A stretch of DNA of 64,000 bases from positions 1 through 64,000 of the forward strand of contig JBGANY010000001.1 of assembly GCA_044222005.1 (NCBI GenBank), written 5' to 3'. Made by a program: the position numbers and the translations under genes. Shown here in pieces: positions 1 to 7,828 of this stretch (position 1 is the first letter of the stretch; every line of letters starts with the position of its first letter). The stretch is from Methylotenera_A sp044222005 (GTDB lineage: Bacteria > Pseudomonadota > Gammaproteobacteria > Burkholderiales > Methylophilaceae). The notes beneath the pieces are model-generated. The model was not told where the DNA came from, did not search any database, and was given only the letters and a program-made list of their open reading frames with translations.

Positions 1-75
1 GCCGCAGCGTTTATTCTGGCGCAGTTTGGGTTAAAAGCGGTGGTGCTGGAGGGCGGAACACGCAGCTCGAATTAG
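1..75 (+). CDS. C-terminal end of a rhodanese-like protein (partial)
   Basis: The window opens inside a reading frame that stops with TAG at 73-75. The visible tail reads AAAFILAQFGLKAVVLEGG and then TRSSN. The pattern of a small helix (AAAFILAQFG) followed by a hydrophobic strand and a Gly-Gly turn (VVLEGG) resembles the last helix-strand of rhodanese/sulfurtransferase domains, where the strand carries the consensus V-x-L-x-GG. This is a family-level guess from 24 residues; the catalytic Cys loop would lie upstream of the window. A hairpin terminator follows at about 114-148. Confidence 0.45.
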   Translation, partial: AAAFILAQFGLKAVVLEGGTRSSN

Positions 76-113
76 TAGTGGGCATTAGTTCTAATTATTC
101 GTTTCTTGTAGAT

Positions 114-148
114 GTAAAAAAAAGCCCTTCGTTTGAAGGGCTTTTTTG
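114..148. terminator. Bidirectional rho-independent terminator
   Basis: A run of A, the stem AAGCCCTTC, the loop GTTT, the stem GAAGGGCTT and a run of T. It lies between the end of the rightward partial gene and the end of the leftward pilin gene and can serve both. Confidence 0.8.
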
Positions 149-192
149 TTACCTTGATTTTGATATGTTTAAGTCAAGGTTACGATTGCTGG

Positions 193-612
193 TTAGTAAG
201 TATTAGGACATATTTTTGCTACAGCGGTCGCTGATGCTGCTGGAACGCCATTCGTAGCGCAGGTCCATACAAGGTCATCACCTGCAGCAGCTGGCAATGC
301 GCCAGAGAGCCTAACTGTAATGCCACTTACTGTACCTGATGTTAGGGTAACAGGACCAGTACCGGCACAGGTTGTTTGGCTGGCAACACCAGCGCATAGT
401 GTAGCTTGTGTAGTTGCACCTTCATCAAAGTTAAGACCAACTTTTACTTTTTGTGGTGCTATATCTGCCATTAAACGAGAAGTTGTGGCTTTGGCGGTGT
501 AATCACGGTAAGAAGGAATTGCGATTGCAGCAAGAATACCGATAATGGCTACTACGATCATTAACTCGATTAAGGTGAAACCTTTTTGGTTCATATGTTG
601 TTTCATGTTCAT
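193..612 (-). CDS. pilA: Type IV major pilin (PilA-like)
   Basis: Structural subunit of type IV pili, exported as a prepilin, cleaved and methylated by prepilin peptidase, then assembled at the inner membrane. The product has a short leader ending KG, then the class IVa signature FTLIELMIVVAIIGILAA with Glu at mature position 5 and a long N-terminal hydrophobic helix. The globular half carries two cysteine pairs (CAGVASQTTC and C...KIC close to the end), the last of which should form the D-region disulfide. Three in-frame ATG codons lie together; AGGA at 620-623 is 7 nt from the ATG at 610-612 but only 1 nt from the one at 616-618, so the second was chosen (139 aa). A sigma-54 promoter lies upstream at 690-705. 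Other pilus genes here are the PilB-like ATPase (7827-9608) and pilTU (20375-22578). Confidence 0.93.
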   Translation of the reverse strand: MNMKQHMNQKGFTLIELMIVVAIIGILAAIAIPSYRDYTAKATTSRLMADIAPQKVKVGLNFDEGATTQATLCAGVASQTTCAGTGPVTLTSGTVSGITVRLSGALPAAAGDDLVWTCATNGVPAASATAVAKICPNTY

Positions 613-689
613 GTTCATTTCCTTTGTAAAAAATAATATTTAGTATAAACACACTGAACGTTGTTGATACCAGTGCTTGAGTAAGTATT

Positions 690-705
690 AGCAATGGGTG
701 TGCCA
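690..705 (-). promoter_or_regulatory. Sigma-54 (-24/-12) promoter of the pilin gene
   Basis: On the minus strand the sequence is TGGCAC-ACCCA-TTGCT, matching the consensus TGGCAC-N5-TTGC(A/T) at all conserved positions with correct GG-GC spacing. The predicted transcript start is about 12 nt downstream, near 679, giving a leader of roughly 65 nt before the chosen ATG. Pilin genes of this class are typically switched on by RpoN with PilS/PilR; the regulators are not in the window. Confidence 0.85.
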
Positions 706-796
706 ACTTGGAATAACATTAGTTAACTTATTGTTTTTTAATATATAAAATAATTTATATCAAAAAACAGCTACTTAATTGAGCAATTAAAGGCAT

Positions 797-824
797 AAAA
801 AAACGGGTTTTACCCCGCTTTTTT
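797..824. terminator. Short hairpin with flanking A and T runs
   Basis: AAAAAAA, CGGG, loop TTTTAC, CCCG and TTTTTT make a terminator-like structure readable in both directions. It lies upstream of the sigma-54 pilin promoter and may insulate it from upstream transcription. Confidence 0.5.
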
Positions 825-940
825 GGCCATTGGATTGACAAAAAATGTCATACCATACGAAACTTGTCACCTTCTGGCCGCGGCTTGATAAAGTTTGCGT
901 TACCCTTTACGAGCGGATATTGTGGGCTATGCAATTAAAT

Positions 941-978
941 AAAAAAAGGGATTGCAAATTTGCAATCCCTTTTGTTTT
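941..978 (-). terminator. Rho-independent terminator after the SRPBCC remnant
   Basis: A perfect 30-base palindrome (944-973; half-site AAAAGGGATTGCAAA) is followed on the minus strand by a T run. It lies about 75 nt beyond the stop of the leftward SRPBCC gene, whose transcript it would end. Confidence 0.8.
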
Positions 979-1053
979 TAGAGCGTTACCAGAACTTCCA
1001 CCATGGTTTTTTGCCAGAGGAGGTATTAGCCATTGCGCCAGTTGCCTGGCTAG

Positions 1054-1523
1054 TTACTTTGAGTTTTCGGCTGCCTTTTTCAAACCAGCTAAACCGGCAT
1101 CATAAACGTCAGTTACGAATTTCACAGCTGTTTCGTCATCCTGACCTGCCGGAATAGGTGGGTTTAGCTTATAGGTACGGTAAAAACGGCCTACCCATGT
1201 TACGGTAGATTCGCCAGCACCCGGGCCAGCAGTCACAGTCATGAATGAGTTGTAATCAGCGCGCTACGCAGTTTTTCGTAAATCTCGCCACCAGATTTTA
1301 ATGTCAGCGTTCTGAAGGTTTCTTCACCTTTTTTCTCTAATTTATCACTGGCAATGGCTGGGTGCCAAGCTTGCATGTTGCCAAAATCTTTTACTATGGC
1401 CCACACTTTTGCAGGCGGTGCCTTGATGGTGATGGTTTTTTCAACCTTTTGTGGGCTAGGGCCGTGCGCTGCAACTGTCAGAGGTAAAATTGCCAATGCC
1501 AGCAATGCTAAAAACTTTTTCAT
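1054..1523 (-). pseudogene. SRPBCC family protein, broken by internal deletion and frameshift
   Basis: Two fragments of one secreted SRPBCC (START-like, polyketide cyclase/dehydrase superfamily) protein. The 5' part (1239-1523) starts with ATG and a good GGAG site, encodes a signal peptide (MKKFLALLALAILPLTVAA) and the N-terminal half, then runs out of frame after GGEIYEKLRS. The 3' part resumes in another frame at DYNSFMTVTAGPGAG and ends at 1054. From family knowledge, about 20-25 residues normally connect these two points, so the lesion at about 1255-1265 looks like a deletion of roughly 60-75 bases that is not a multiple of three. Codon use on both sides is clean, so the break is recent or a sequence error. 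Small-ligand binding is the usual family role; no substrate can be assigned. A -10-like TATAAT is at 1579-1584. Confidence 0.8.
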
Positions 1524-1647
1524 TCAATATCTCCAGTAAATAAACCAAGCAAACAACAGAAAAAATAAACAACGCGTTATTATAAATCAGATGGGCCAAT
1601 AAGCCCACGGTTTAAGTAACGCTTGTTGAGGTGCGGCGTTGACTGGG

Positions 1648-1681
1648 TTTTGTAGGAGCGAATTTATTCGCTCCTACAAAA
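1648..1681. repeat. REP-like perfect inverted repeat
   Basis: Sixteen-base arms (TTTTGTAGGAGCGAAT) around a two-base loop. The core GTAGGAGCGAATT resembles REP-type extragenic palindromes of Proteobacteria. It lies about 20 nt beyond the stop of the leftward propeller gene and probably also ends or stabilises its transcript. I saw no second copy in this window. Confidence 0.6.
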
Positions 1682-1700
1682 CAAACTGCGCTTCTATATC

Positions 1701-2648
1701 TTAGGGCAATATAAACTGCCCGAATGCACGGCTTTTATCACCCGTTTTAATATGACCTTTAAGTTTGTTGGTTCGCGCATCAATCACACTGGCTTGGTTT
1801 TCACCCCAGCTGGCGACCAGCACCTGATGGCTGGCCGCATCATAACTAATGCCTTCCGGCGTCATGCCGACCTCAATGGTTGCGATTGTTTTTTTGTTGG
1901 CCACATCAATCACCGAAACCGTGTCGTCTTGTGTGTTGGTGACATACAGTGTTTTATTGTCCGGACTGGGCACTACGCAGTAAGGGTGTTCTCCCATTTT
2001 TATTTTAGTTTGTTGCCAGGTTTTAGTATTGATAAGCGAAACGGTATTTTCGTATACATTCACGCTATAAAGTGTGCTGCCATCTCTGCTTAGCGCAAGC
2101 CCGAACGGATGTTCACCGGCGGCAATGCGTTTGGAAACTGTCAGCGTGGCCGTGTCAATTACTGCGATTTCATTGGTGTCGCGTGTCGCTACATAAAGCA
2201 GGCAGCTATCGGGGCTTACTGCCAACCCCGCAGGCGCTTTTGCGACAATGACTTCGCGGCGTTCGCTATAGTTGGTTGTGTTTATGGCAAGTATGCGGTC
2301 GCTGTACCAATCGGCCACGTACAATGTTTTATTATCGGGCGCGATGGCAATGCCCACAGGTGAACCGCCGATTCTGATGGTTTCGATTACTTGGTTGCTA
2401 ATGGTATCAATAACGGAAATGTCGCTGCTTTCTACGTTGGTAATAAACGCGCGCTTTAGCGCTTTTGAAACTGCGACACCCACGGGTGCTTTACCAACGG
2501 CGATGGTGTGAGTGACTTTGCCTTGGACTATATCAATGACCGAAACCGTATTGTCGCCCTGGTTGGTGATATAAGCGGTGCTGCCTTTATTGAATATTGC
2601 TGTGAATGCGCTGAGCTGCAGCAGTAAAACTAAGATAAGTATTCTCAT
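1701..2648 (-). CDS. YVTN/YncE-type beta-propeller protein, secreted
   Basis: A 315-residue protein with a hydrophobic N-terminus (MRILILVLLLQLSAFTAIF), likely an export signal, and about seven repeats of roughly 42 residues carrying the YVTN propeller signature (AYITNQGDNTVSVID, LYVADWYSDRILAIN, LYVTNTQDDTVSVID). Such proteins fold as seven-bladed propellers in the periplasm or outside the cell; some accompany PQQ-dependent or cytochrome systems, but the ligand is unknown. It is transcribed alone, divergently from rppH, with an 84-bp gap holding both promoters. A second, unrelated propeller (lipoprotein) lies at 49856-50746. Confidence 0.85.
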   Translation of the reverse strand: MRILILVLLLQLSAFTAIFNKGSTAYITNQGDNTVSVIDIVQGKVTHTIAVGKAPVGVAVSKALKRAFITNVESSDISVIDTISNQVIETIRIGGSPVGIAIAPDNKTLYVADWYSDRILAINTTNYSERREVIVAKAPAGLAVSPDSCLLYVATRDTNEIAVIDTATLTVSKRIAAGEHPFGLALSRDGSTLYSVNVYENTVSLINTKTWQQTKIKMGEHPYCVVPSPDNKTLYVTNTQDDTVSVIDVANKKTIATIEVGMTPEGISYDAASHQVLVASWGENQASVIDARTNKLKGHIKTGDKSRAFGQFILP

Positions 2649-2732
2649 AAATTACATTCTAAATTCAAATGCCTGCTTTCCATAGCGCTTAAAATATGAA
2701 AAAATGGCGTAAACAATTTAGGTAGTTGCAAT

Positions 2733-3248
2733 ATGTTAGATCGTGACGGATTTCGCCCGAACGTGGGGATTATTCTGTGTAACGCTCAAAATCAGGTGTT
2801 TTGGGGCAAGCGTATTCGGGAACACGCTTGGCAGTTTCCACAAGGTGGCATTAAATTTGGCGAAAGCCCAGAGCAGGCCATGTATCGTGAGCTAATGGAG
2901 GAGGTTGGCTTACGGCCGGAGCACGTGCGGATTTTAGGTCGCACACGTGATTGGCTGCGCTACGAGGTGCCATCCAGCTGGATCAAGCGCGAGTGGCGCG
3001 GCAGTTACAGGGGTCAGAAGCAGATTTGGTATTTGCTTCGCATGGTAGGACGCGATACGGATGTTTCGCTTCGCGCGAGTGAACATCCTGAATTCGACGC
3101 ATGGCGCTGGAGTGATTACTGGGTGCCGCTTGAGGATGTGATCGAGTTCAAGCGTGAAGTATATAAGCTGGCGCTGAACGAGTTGTCGGCGCACCTGCAT
3201 CACAAAGTTAGGCCAAGCTCGCATAAAAATACGGCCAAGCAAGTATAA
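2733..3248 (+). CDS. rppH: RNA pyrophosphohydrolase RppH
   Basis: Nudix hydrolase that removes pyrophosphate from 5'-triphosphorylated RNA and so starts RNA decay. The N-terminus MLDRDGFRPNVGIILCN and the pattern W-Q-F-P-Q-G-G-I are diagnostic for RppH/NudH, and the Nudix box GGIKFGESPEQAMYRELMEE is complete (residues about 38-60) with the metal-binding REL-EE glutamates. The length of 171 aa is normal. An AGG lies about 10 nt before the ATG. It is monocistronic, with a strong terminator at 3262-3301 shared with the convergent psd gene. Confidence 0.97.
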   Translation: MLDRDGFRPNVGIILCNAQNQVFWGKRIREHAWQFPQGGIKFGESPEQAMYRELMEEVGLRPEHVRILGRTRDWLRYEVPSSWIKREWRGSYRGQKQIWYLLRMVGRDTDVSLRASEHPEFDAWRWSDYWVPLEDVIEFKREVYKLALNELSAHLHHKVRPSSHKNTAKQV

Positions 3249-3261
3249 CGGCCATATAAAT

Positions 3262-3301
3262 AAAAAAACCTGCCCAGAAATTGTATGGCGCAGGTTTTTT
3301 A
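3262..3301. terminator. Bidirectional terminator between rppH and psd
   Basis: AAAAAAACCTGC, a 16-nt loop region and GCAGGTTTTTT form an A/T-flanked hairpin between two convergent genes. Confidence 0.8.
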
Positions 3302-3314
3302 TTTGCTTGGATGA

Positions 3315-4154
3315 TTATTGAGCGCTCATCATTTCACCCAGCCTGATTGCGCGTGCTGGCTGCCAGTCTGTATTAAATTGCAGCGCATTTTTTTCAAACA
3401 GCATCACCACAGTAGACCCCAACAAAAAACGTCCCATTTCATCGCCTTGTTCTAATAGGATATTCTGGTCAATATAAGACCAGGTGCAAGTGTTTTTTGA
3501 GCGTGGCGGGTTGACTAGCCCATGCCACACCGTCGCCATGCTGCCGACGATGGTTGCGCCTACCAGCACCATCACGAAAGTACCGTGCTTTTCTGATTCA
3601 AACTCGCATACCACGCGCTCATTACGCGCGAATAAATTGGGCACATTGGCGGCGGTAGTCGGATTCACCGAGAATAAATCGCCGGGCACATAAGTCATGC
3701 TTTTTAACACGCCATCGCAAGGTATGTGGATGCGATGATAATCTTTCGGGCTTAAATACAGGCATGCAAAATGGCCATTTTCAAACTTGGCTGCTAATGG
3801 CTGCTGGCCTGCAAGTAGCGCCAGTATTGAATAGTTGTGACCTTTTGCCTGAAAGATTTGATCCTGCTCGATATTGCCAGACTGACTGATGGTGCCATCG
3901 ACCGGGCAAATAAAATCTGCCTGTGCGAGAGGGCGTGCATCCTGTTTCAGTGGCCGCGTAAAAAACTCGTTAAAGCTTGTGTAGCTTGCAATGTCAGGAT
4001 TAGCGGCTTCCGCCATGTTGACGTTGTAGCGTTTCACGAACCAGCCAATGACTGCGGTGGTCAGTCGCCCCGCCTGCCAGGTGGCGAATTTTCCCGCAAG
4101 CATGGTAATGGCTTGTTTTGGCAATAAATATTGTAAGACGATAGAGAATGGCAA
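3315..4154 (-). CDS. psd: Phosphatidylserine decarboxylase proenzyme
   Basis: Inner-membrane-associated enzyme converting phosphatidylserine to phosphatidylethanolamine. It cleaves itself to form a pyruvoyl group on the Ser of the LGST motif, seen near the C-terminus as FLLGSTVVMLF. Other family blocks are SYTSFNEFFTRPL, DYHRIHIP and PVDGTISQ. The open frame extends to 4259, but the extension overlaps the end of ilvC and reads through the ilvC terminator. The supported start is TTG at 4152-4154, preceded by AAGGA at 4161-4165 with 6-nt spacing, giving MPFSIVLQYLLPK, which aligns with the start of known Psd proteins (279 aa). It lies 67 nt downstream of ilvC, separated by that terminator, so it depends on read-through or its own promoter. 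Confidence 0.95.
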   Translation of the reverse strand: MPFSIVLQYLLPKQAITMLAGKFATWQAGRLTTAVIGWFVKRYNVNMAEAANPDIASYTSFNEFFTRPLKQDARPLAQADFICPVDGTISQSGNIEQDQIFQAKGHNYSILALLAGQQPLAAKFENGHFACLYLSPKDYHRIHIPCDGVLKSMTYVPGDLFSVNPTTAANVPNLFARNERVVCEFESEKHGTFVMVLVGATIVGSMATVWHGLVNPPRSKNTCTWSYIDQNILLEQGDEMGRFLLGSTVVMLFEKNALQFNTDWQPARAIRLGEMMSAQ

Positions 4155-4168
4155 TTGAAATCCTTCAA

Positions 4169-4200
4169 TAAAAAAGGGCAAAACGTCTTGCGTCTTGCCC
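4169..4200 (-). terminator. Rho-independent terminator after ilvC
   Basis: On the minus strand GGGCAAGACG, loop CAAGA, CGTTTTGCCC and TTTTTTA form a hairpin with a U tract. It sits between the ilvC stop (4222) and the psd TTG start (4154) and supports the shorter psd frame. Confidence 0.85.
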
Positions 4201-4221
4201 TCTAAAATGAATAGTTTACGA

Positions 4222-5238
<1,017 letters not shown>

Positions 5239-5288
5239 TGTGATTTGCCTTTCAATACAAATACTTAATTATTTTAGATAGCGTTTGG

Positions 5289-5780
5289 TTATAGTTTCAA
5301 AACGCGGTCGCCCCGGCCGATGCCGGATGCCCCTGTTCTTACAGTTTCTAGAATTGCGGTTTTGTCCAAGCTCTCGATAAAAGCATCCAGCTTGGTGCCC
5401 GAGCCGGTAAGCTCAATGGTAAAACTTCCATCCGCCACATCGATAATGCGGCCACGGAAAATGTCACACATGCGTTTCATTTCCTCGCGATGTGTGCTGG
5501 TTGCTTTAACTTTAATCAGCATCAATTCACGTTCGATAAATTTGCCGTCGTTCAAATCCAGCACTTTTACCACGTCAACCAGCTTGTTGAGCTGTTTGAT
5601 GATTTGCTCGATCACTTCATCAGAGCCGCTGGTGACAATCGTCATGCGCGACAGTGTTGGATCCTCGGTCGCTGCAACGGTGAGTGATTCGATGTTGTAG
5701 CCGCGTGCTGAAAACAGGCCTGCTACGCGAGAGAGCGCGCCAGATTCGTTCTCCATTAACAGTGAAACAATGTGGCGCAT
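5289..5780 (-). CDS. ilvN: Acetolactate synthase small (regulatory) subunit
   Basis: Regulatory subunit (also called ilvH) that activates the large subunit and confers valine feedback inhibition. It has 163 aa, an N-terminal ACT domain (MRHIVSLLMENESGALSRVAGLFSARGYNI, Asn and Gly loop for valine binding) and the usual C-terminal domain. Its ATG overlaps the ilvB stop as TAATG, with GGAGG just upstream inside ilvB, indicating translational coupling. Confidence 0.97.
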   Translation of the reverse strand: MRHIVSLLMENESGALSRVAGLFSARGYNIESLTVAATEDPTLSRMTIVTSGSDEVIEQIIKQLNKLVDVVKVLDLNDGKFIERELMLIKVKATSTHREEMKRMCDIFRGRIIDVADGSFTIELTGSGTKLDAFIESLDKTAILETVRTGASGIGRGDRVLKL

Positions 5781-7573
5781 TATAAATCCTCCGCCAGGAT
5801 CATTTCAGATAAACCTTTGCCGTTCTCAATCATCGGGAACACGTTCTCTTTTTGATCGGTGATGAAATCCATGAACACAAAGCGGTCTTTCATGGCAAAG
5901 GCTTCTTTTAATGCGCCTTCAACATCGCCTGGCTGGGTGATTTGCATGCCCACGTGGCCATAAGACTCAGCCAGCTTAACAAAGTCAGGCAAGCTATCCA
6001 TGTAAGATTCCGAGTAGCGATTCTCATAGAAAAACTCCTGCCACTGGCGCACCATGCCCAGGTAGCGATTATTCAGTAAAATCACTTTAATCGGCAAGTG
6101 ATACTGCTTGCAGGTAGAAAGCTCCTGGATATTCATCTGGATGCTGCCTTCGCCTGTCACGCAAGCTACTTGCGCGGTGGGGTCTGCAAACTGGCAGCCC
6201 ATGGCGTACGGCAAGCCTACGCCCATGGTGCCCAAGCCGCCTGAGTTGATCCAGCGGCGCGGTTTGTCGAATTTGTAATATTGCGCCGCCCACATCTGGT
6301 GCTGGCCTACATCAGAGGTCACGTAGGCATCACCCTTGGTAACTTCCCACAGTTTTTCGATGACGTACTGCGGCTTAATCAAGCCATTGCTGTTGTTGTA
6401 GTTCAGGCAAAGTCTGCCACGCCACGCTTCAATCTGTTCCCACCAGGCTTTGAGCGCGGGTGATTGCTTGGGCGCTTCTACAGCGATCAAATCATTCATT
6501 TCGGCCAATACAGATTTCACATCGCCAACAATGGGGATATCCACCTTTACACGCTTGGAGATGGAGGAAGGGTCAATGTCTACATGAATAATCGTGCGCG
6601 ATTTGCTGAAAAAATGCTTGGGGTTGCCGATCACGCGGTCGTCAAAGCGGGCGCCCACGGCCAATAGTACGTCGCATTCCTGCATCGCCATATTGGCTTC
6701 ATACGTGCCGTGCATGCCCAGCATGCCCACAAACTGCTTATCGGTAGCAGGATAACCGCCCAGGCCCATCAGGGTGTTGGTGACAGGCACGCCGAGTGTT
6801 TTAACCAGTTTAATCAATGATTCGGCAGCATTGCCCAGCACGACGCCACCACCTGTATATACCATGGGGCGTTTGGCCTCCAATAGCAGCTTAACAGCTT
6901 TTTTAATCTGCCCGCTATGGCCTTTTGTCACCGGGTTGTAAGAGCGCATTTCAATGCTCTTGGGGTAATTAAATTCGGCCAGATGCGCGGTAATATCTTT
7001 AGGAATATCAACCACGACCGGGCCAGGGCGGCCGGTTCTGGCGATATGAAACGCTTTTTTCATGGTGACGGCAATGTCTTTGACGTCTTTCACCAGAAAG
7101 TTATGTTTTACACAGGGGCGTGTTACGCCGACCATGTCGACTTCCTGAAAGGCATCCAGACCGATGGCCGGTACAGGCACCTGCCCACTAATGACCACGA
7201 GCGGGATGGAATCCATGTACGCGGTTGCAATGCCGGTAATGGCGTTGGTTGCGCCCGGGCCCGAAGTCACCAGTGCTACGCCTACCTCGCCGGTGGCGCG
7301 GGAAAACGCATCTGCAGCATGTACCGCGGCCTGCTCATGGCGCACAAGAATATGCTTGAAGTGATTCTGTTTATAAATCGCGTCGTAGATATGCAGAACC
7401 GCGCCGCCAGGATAGCCAAAAACGAACTTGACGCCTTCGGCCTCCAGGCACTTGATCACAATATCGGCGCCAGTGCAGTGCTTGTCAGAAGCGTGCTTGC
7501 TGATGGCTGGCTGTTCTGAAGGCAACTTGTCCGAAATGGAAGGTTCTGCTGTTGTGATTGAAACTTGATTCAT
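5780..7573 (-). CDS. ilvB: Acetolactate synthase large (catalytic) subunit
   Basis: TPP- and FAD-dependent condensation of pyruvate with pyruvate or 2-oxobutyrate, first step of branched-chain amino acid synthesis. At 597 aa it carries about 30 residues of N-terminal extension before the TPP-binding fold (FVFGYPGGAVL), the catalytic Glu80 in VRHEQAAVHAADAF, the FAD-binding middle domain, and the C-terminal TPP motif GEGSIQMN...LLNN (GEG instead of the commoner GDG). It heads the ilvB-ilvN-ilvC operon. The 250-nt upstream region shows no Leu/Val/Ile-rich leader peptide, so classical attenuation is not supported; the Shine-Dalgarno site is weak. Confidence 0.97.
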   Translation of the reverse strand: MNQVSITTAEPSISDKLPSEQPAISKHASDKHCTGADIVIKCLEAEGVKFVFGYPGGAVLHIYDAIYKQNHFKHILVRHEQAAVHAADAFSRATGEVGVALVTSGPGATNAITGIATAYMDSIPLVVISGQVPVPAIGLDAFQEVDMVGVTRPCVKHNFLVKDVKDIAVTMKKAFHIARTGRPGPVVVDIPKDITAHLAEFNYPKSIEMRSYNPVTKGHSGQIKKAVKLLLEAKRPMVYTGGGVVLGNAAESLIKLVKTLGVPVTNTLMGLGGYPATDKQFVGMLGMHGTYEANMAMQECDVLLAVGARFDDRVIGNPKHFFSKSRTIIHVDIDPSSISKRVKVDIPIVGDVKSVLAEMNDLIAVEAPKQSPALKAWWEQIEAWRGRLCLNYNNSNGLIKPQYVIEKLWEVTKGDAYVTSDVGQHQMWAAQYYKFDKPRRWINSGGLGTMGVGLPYAMGCQFADPTAQVACVTGEGSIQMNIQELSTCKQYHLPIKVILLNNRYLGMVRQWQEFFYENRYSESYMDSLPDFVKLAESYGHVGMQITQPGDVEGALKEAFAMKDRFVFMDFITDQKENVFPMIENGKGLSEMILAEDL

Positions 7574-7674
7574 AAATCTATATTTTTAGGGAAACCAGTG
7601 TAATTTATCTGTAACCCTAAACCTTAACTGTTTGGCGACATTTGGTCAAGATTGCCAGCCAATAAACCACCTGA

Positions 7675-7703
7675 AATATATAAAGAACCTTCAGAATAAA
7701 CAA
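7675..7703 (-). promoter_or_regulatory. Possible sigma-70 promoter for ilvBNC
   Basis: On the minus strand TTGTTT, a 17-nt spacer and TATATT. The -10 matches five of six consensus bases, the -35 only three. It is about 100 nt before the ilvB ATG. This is a weak sequence-only prediction. Confidence 0.25.
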
Positions 7704-7783
7704 AAAGTTAGTGTTGAGCGGCTGTTTTTTTACCGGATTGACTGCCGGCACCAGGATTGCAGGGTTTGTTGGGCCACTATTGT

Positions 7784-7828
7784 ATTGAAGCCGATGCTAT
7801 TGCGGCCAGTGTTATTGAAGCCAATGTT
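7784..7828. repeat. Three 15-bp degenerate tandem repeats at the pilB-like 3' end
   Basis: Units ATTGAAGCCGATGCT, ATTGCGGCCAGTGTT and ATTGAAGCCAATGTT follow one another without gaps and a partial fourth (ATTGG) enters the ATPase gene's last codons. The array begins at the stop codon of the leftward ATPase gene and occupies its 3' untranslated region. No function is evident. Confidence 0.6.

Larger units (their letters stand above)
613..1053. other. Intergenic region between pilin and SRPBCC remnant
   Basis: This 441-base stretch has no convincing gene. It holds the pilin leader and sigma-54 promoter (690-705), an AT-rich segment around 720-790, a hairpin with flanking A and T runs at about 797-824, and a long perfect palindrome terminator at 941-978. 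Open frames on the plus strand at 845-1105 and 960-1157 run antisense into the SRPBCC remnant and are not supported. Confidence 0.7.

Noticed and set aside
6917..7519. 200-codon plus-strand frame opposite ilvB
   Set aside because: Antisense shadow of a strongly conserved gene, with no family resemblance or ribosome site.
7574..7826. Leader peptide attenuator before ilvB
   Set aside because: Only a five-codon frame (MSPNS) is present and it lacks Leu, Val or Ile codons; no clear attenuator hairpins.
7784..7828. CRISPR array
   Set aside because: Units are 15 bp and contiguous without spacers; it is a simple tandem repeat.
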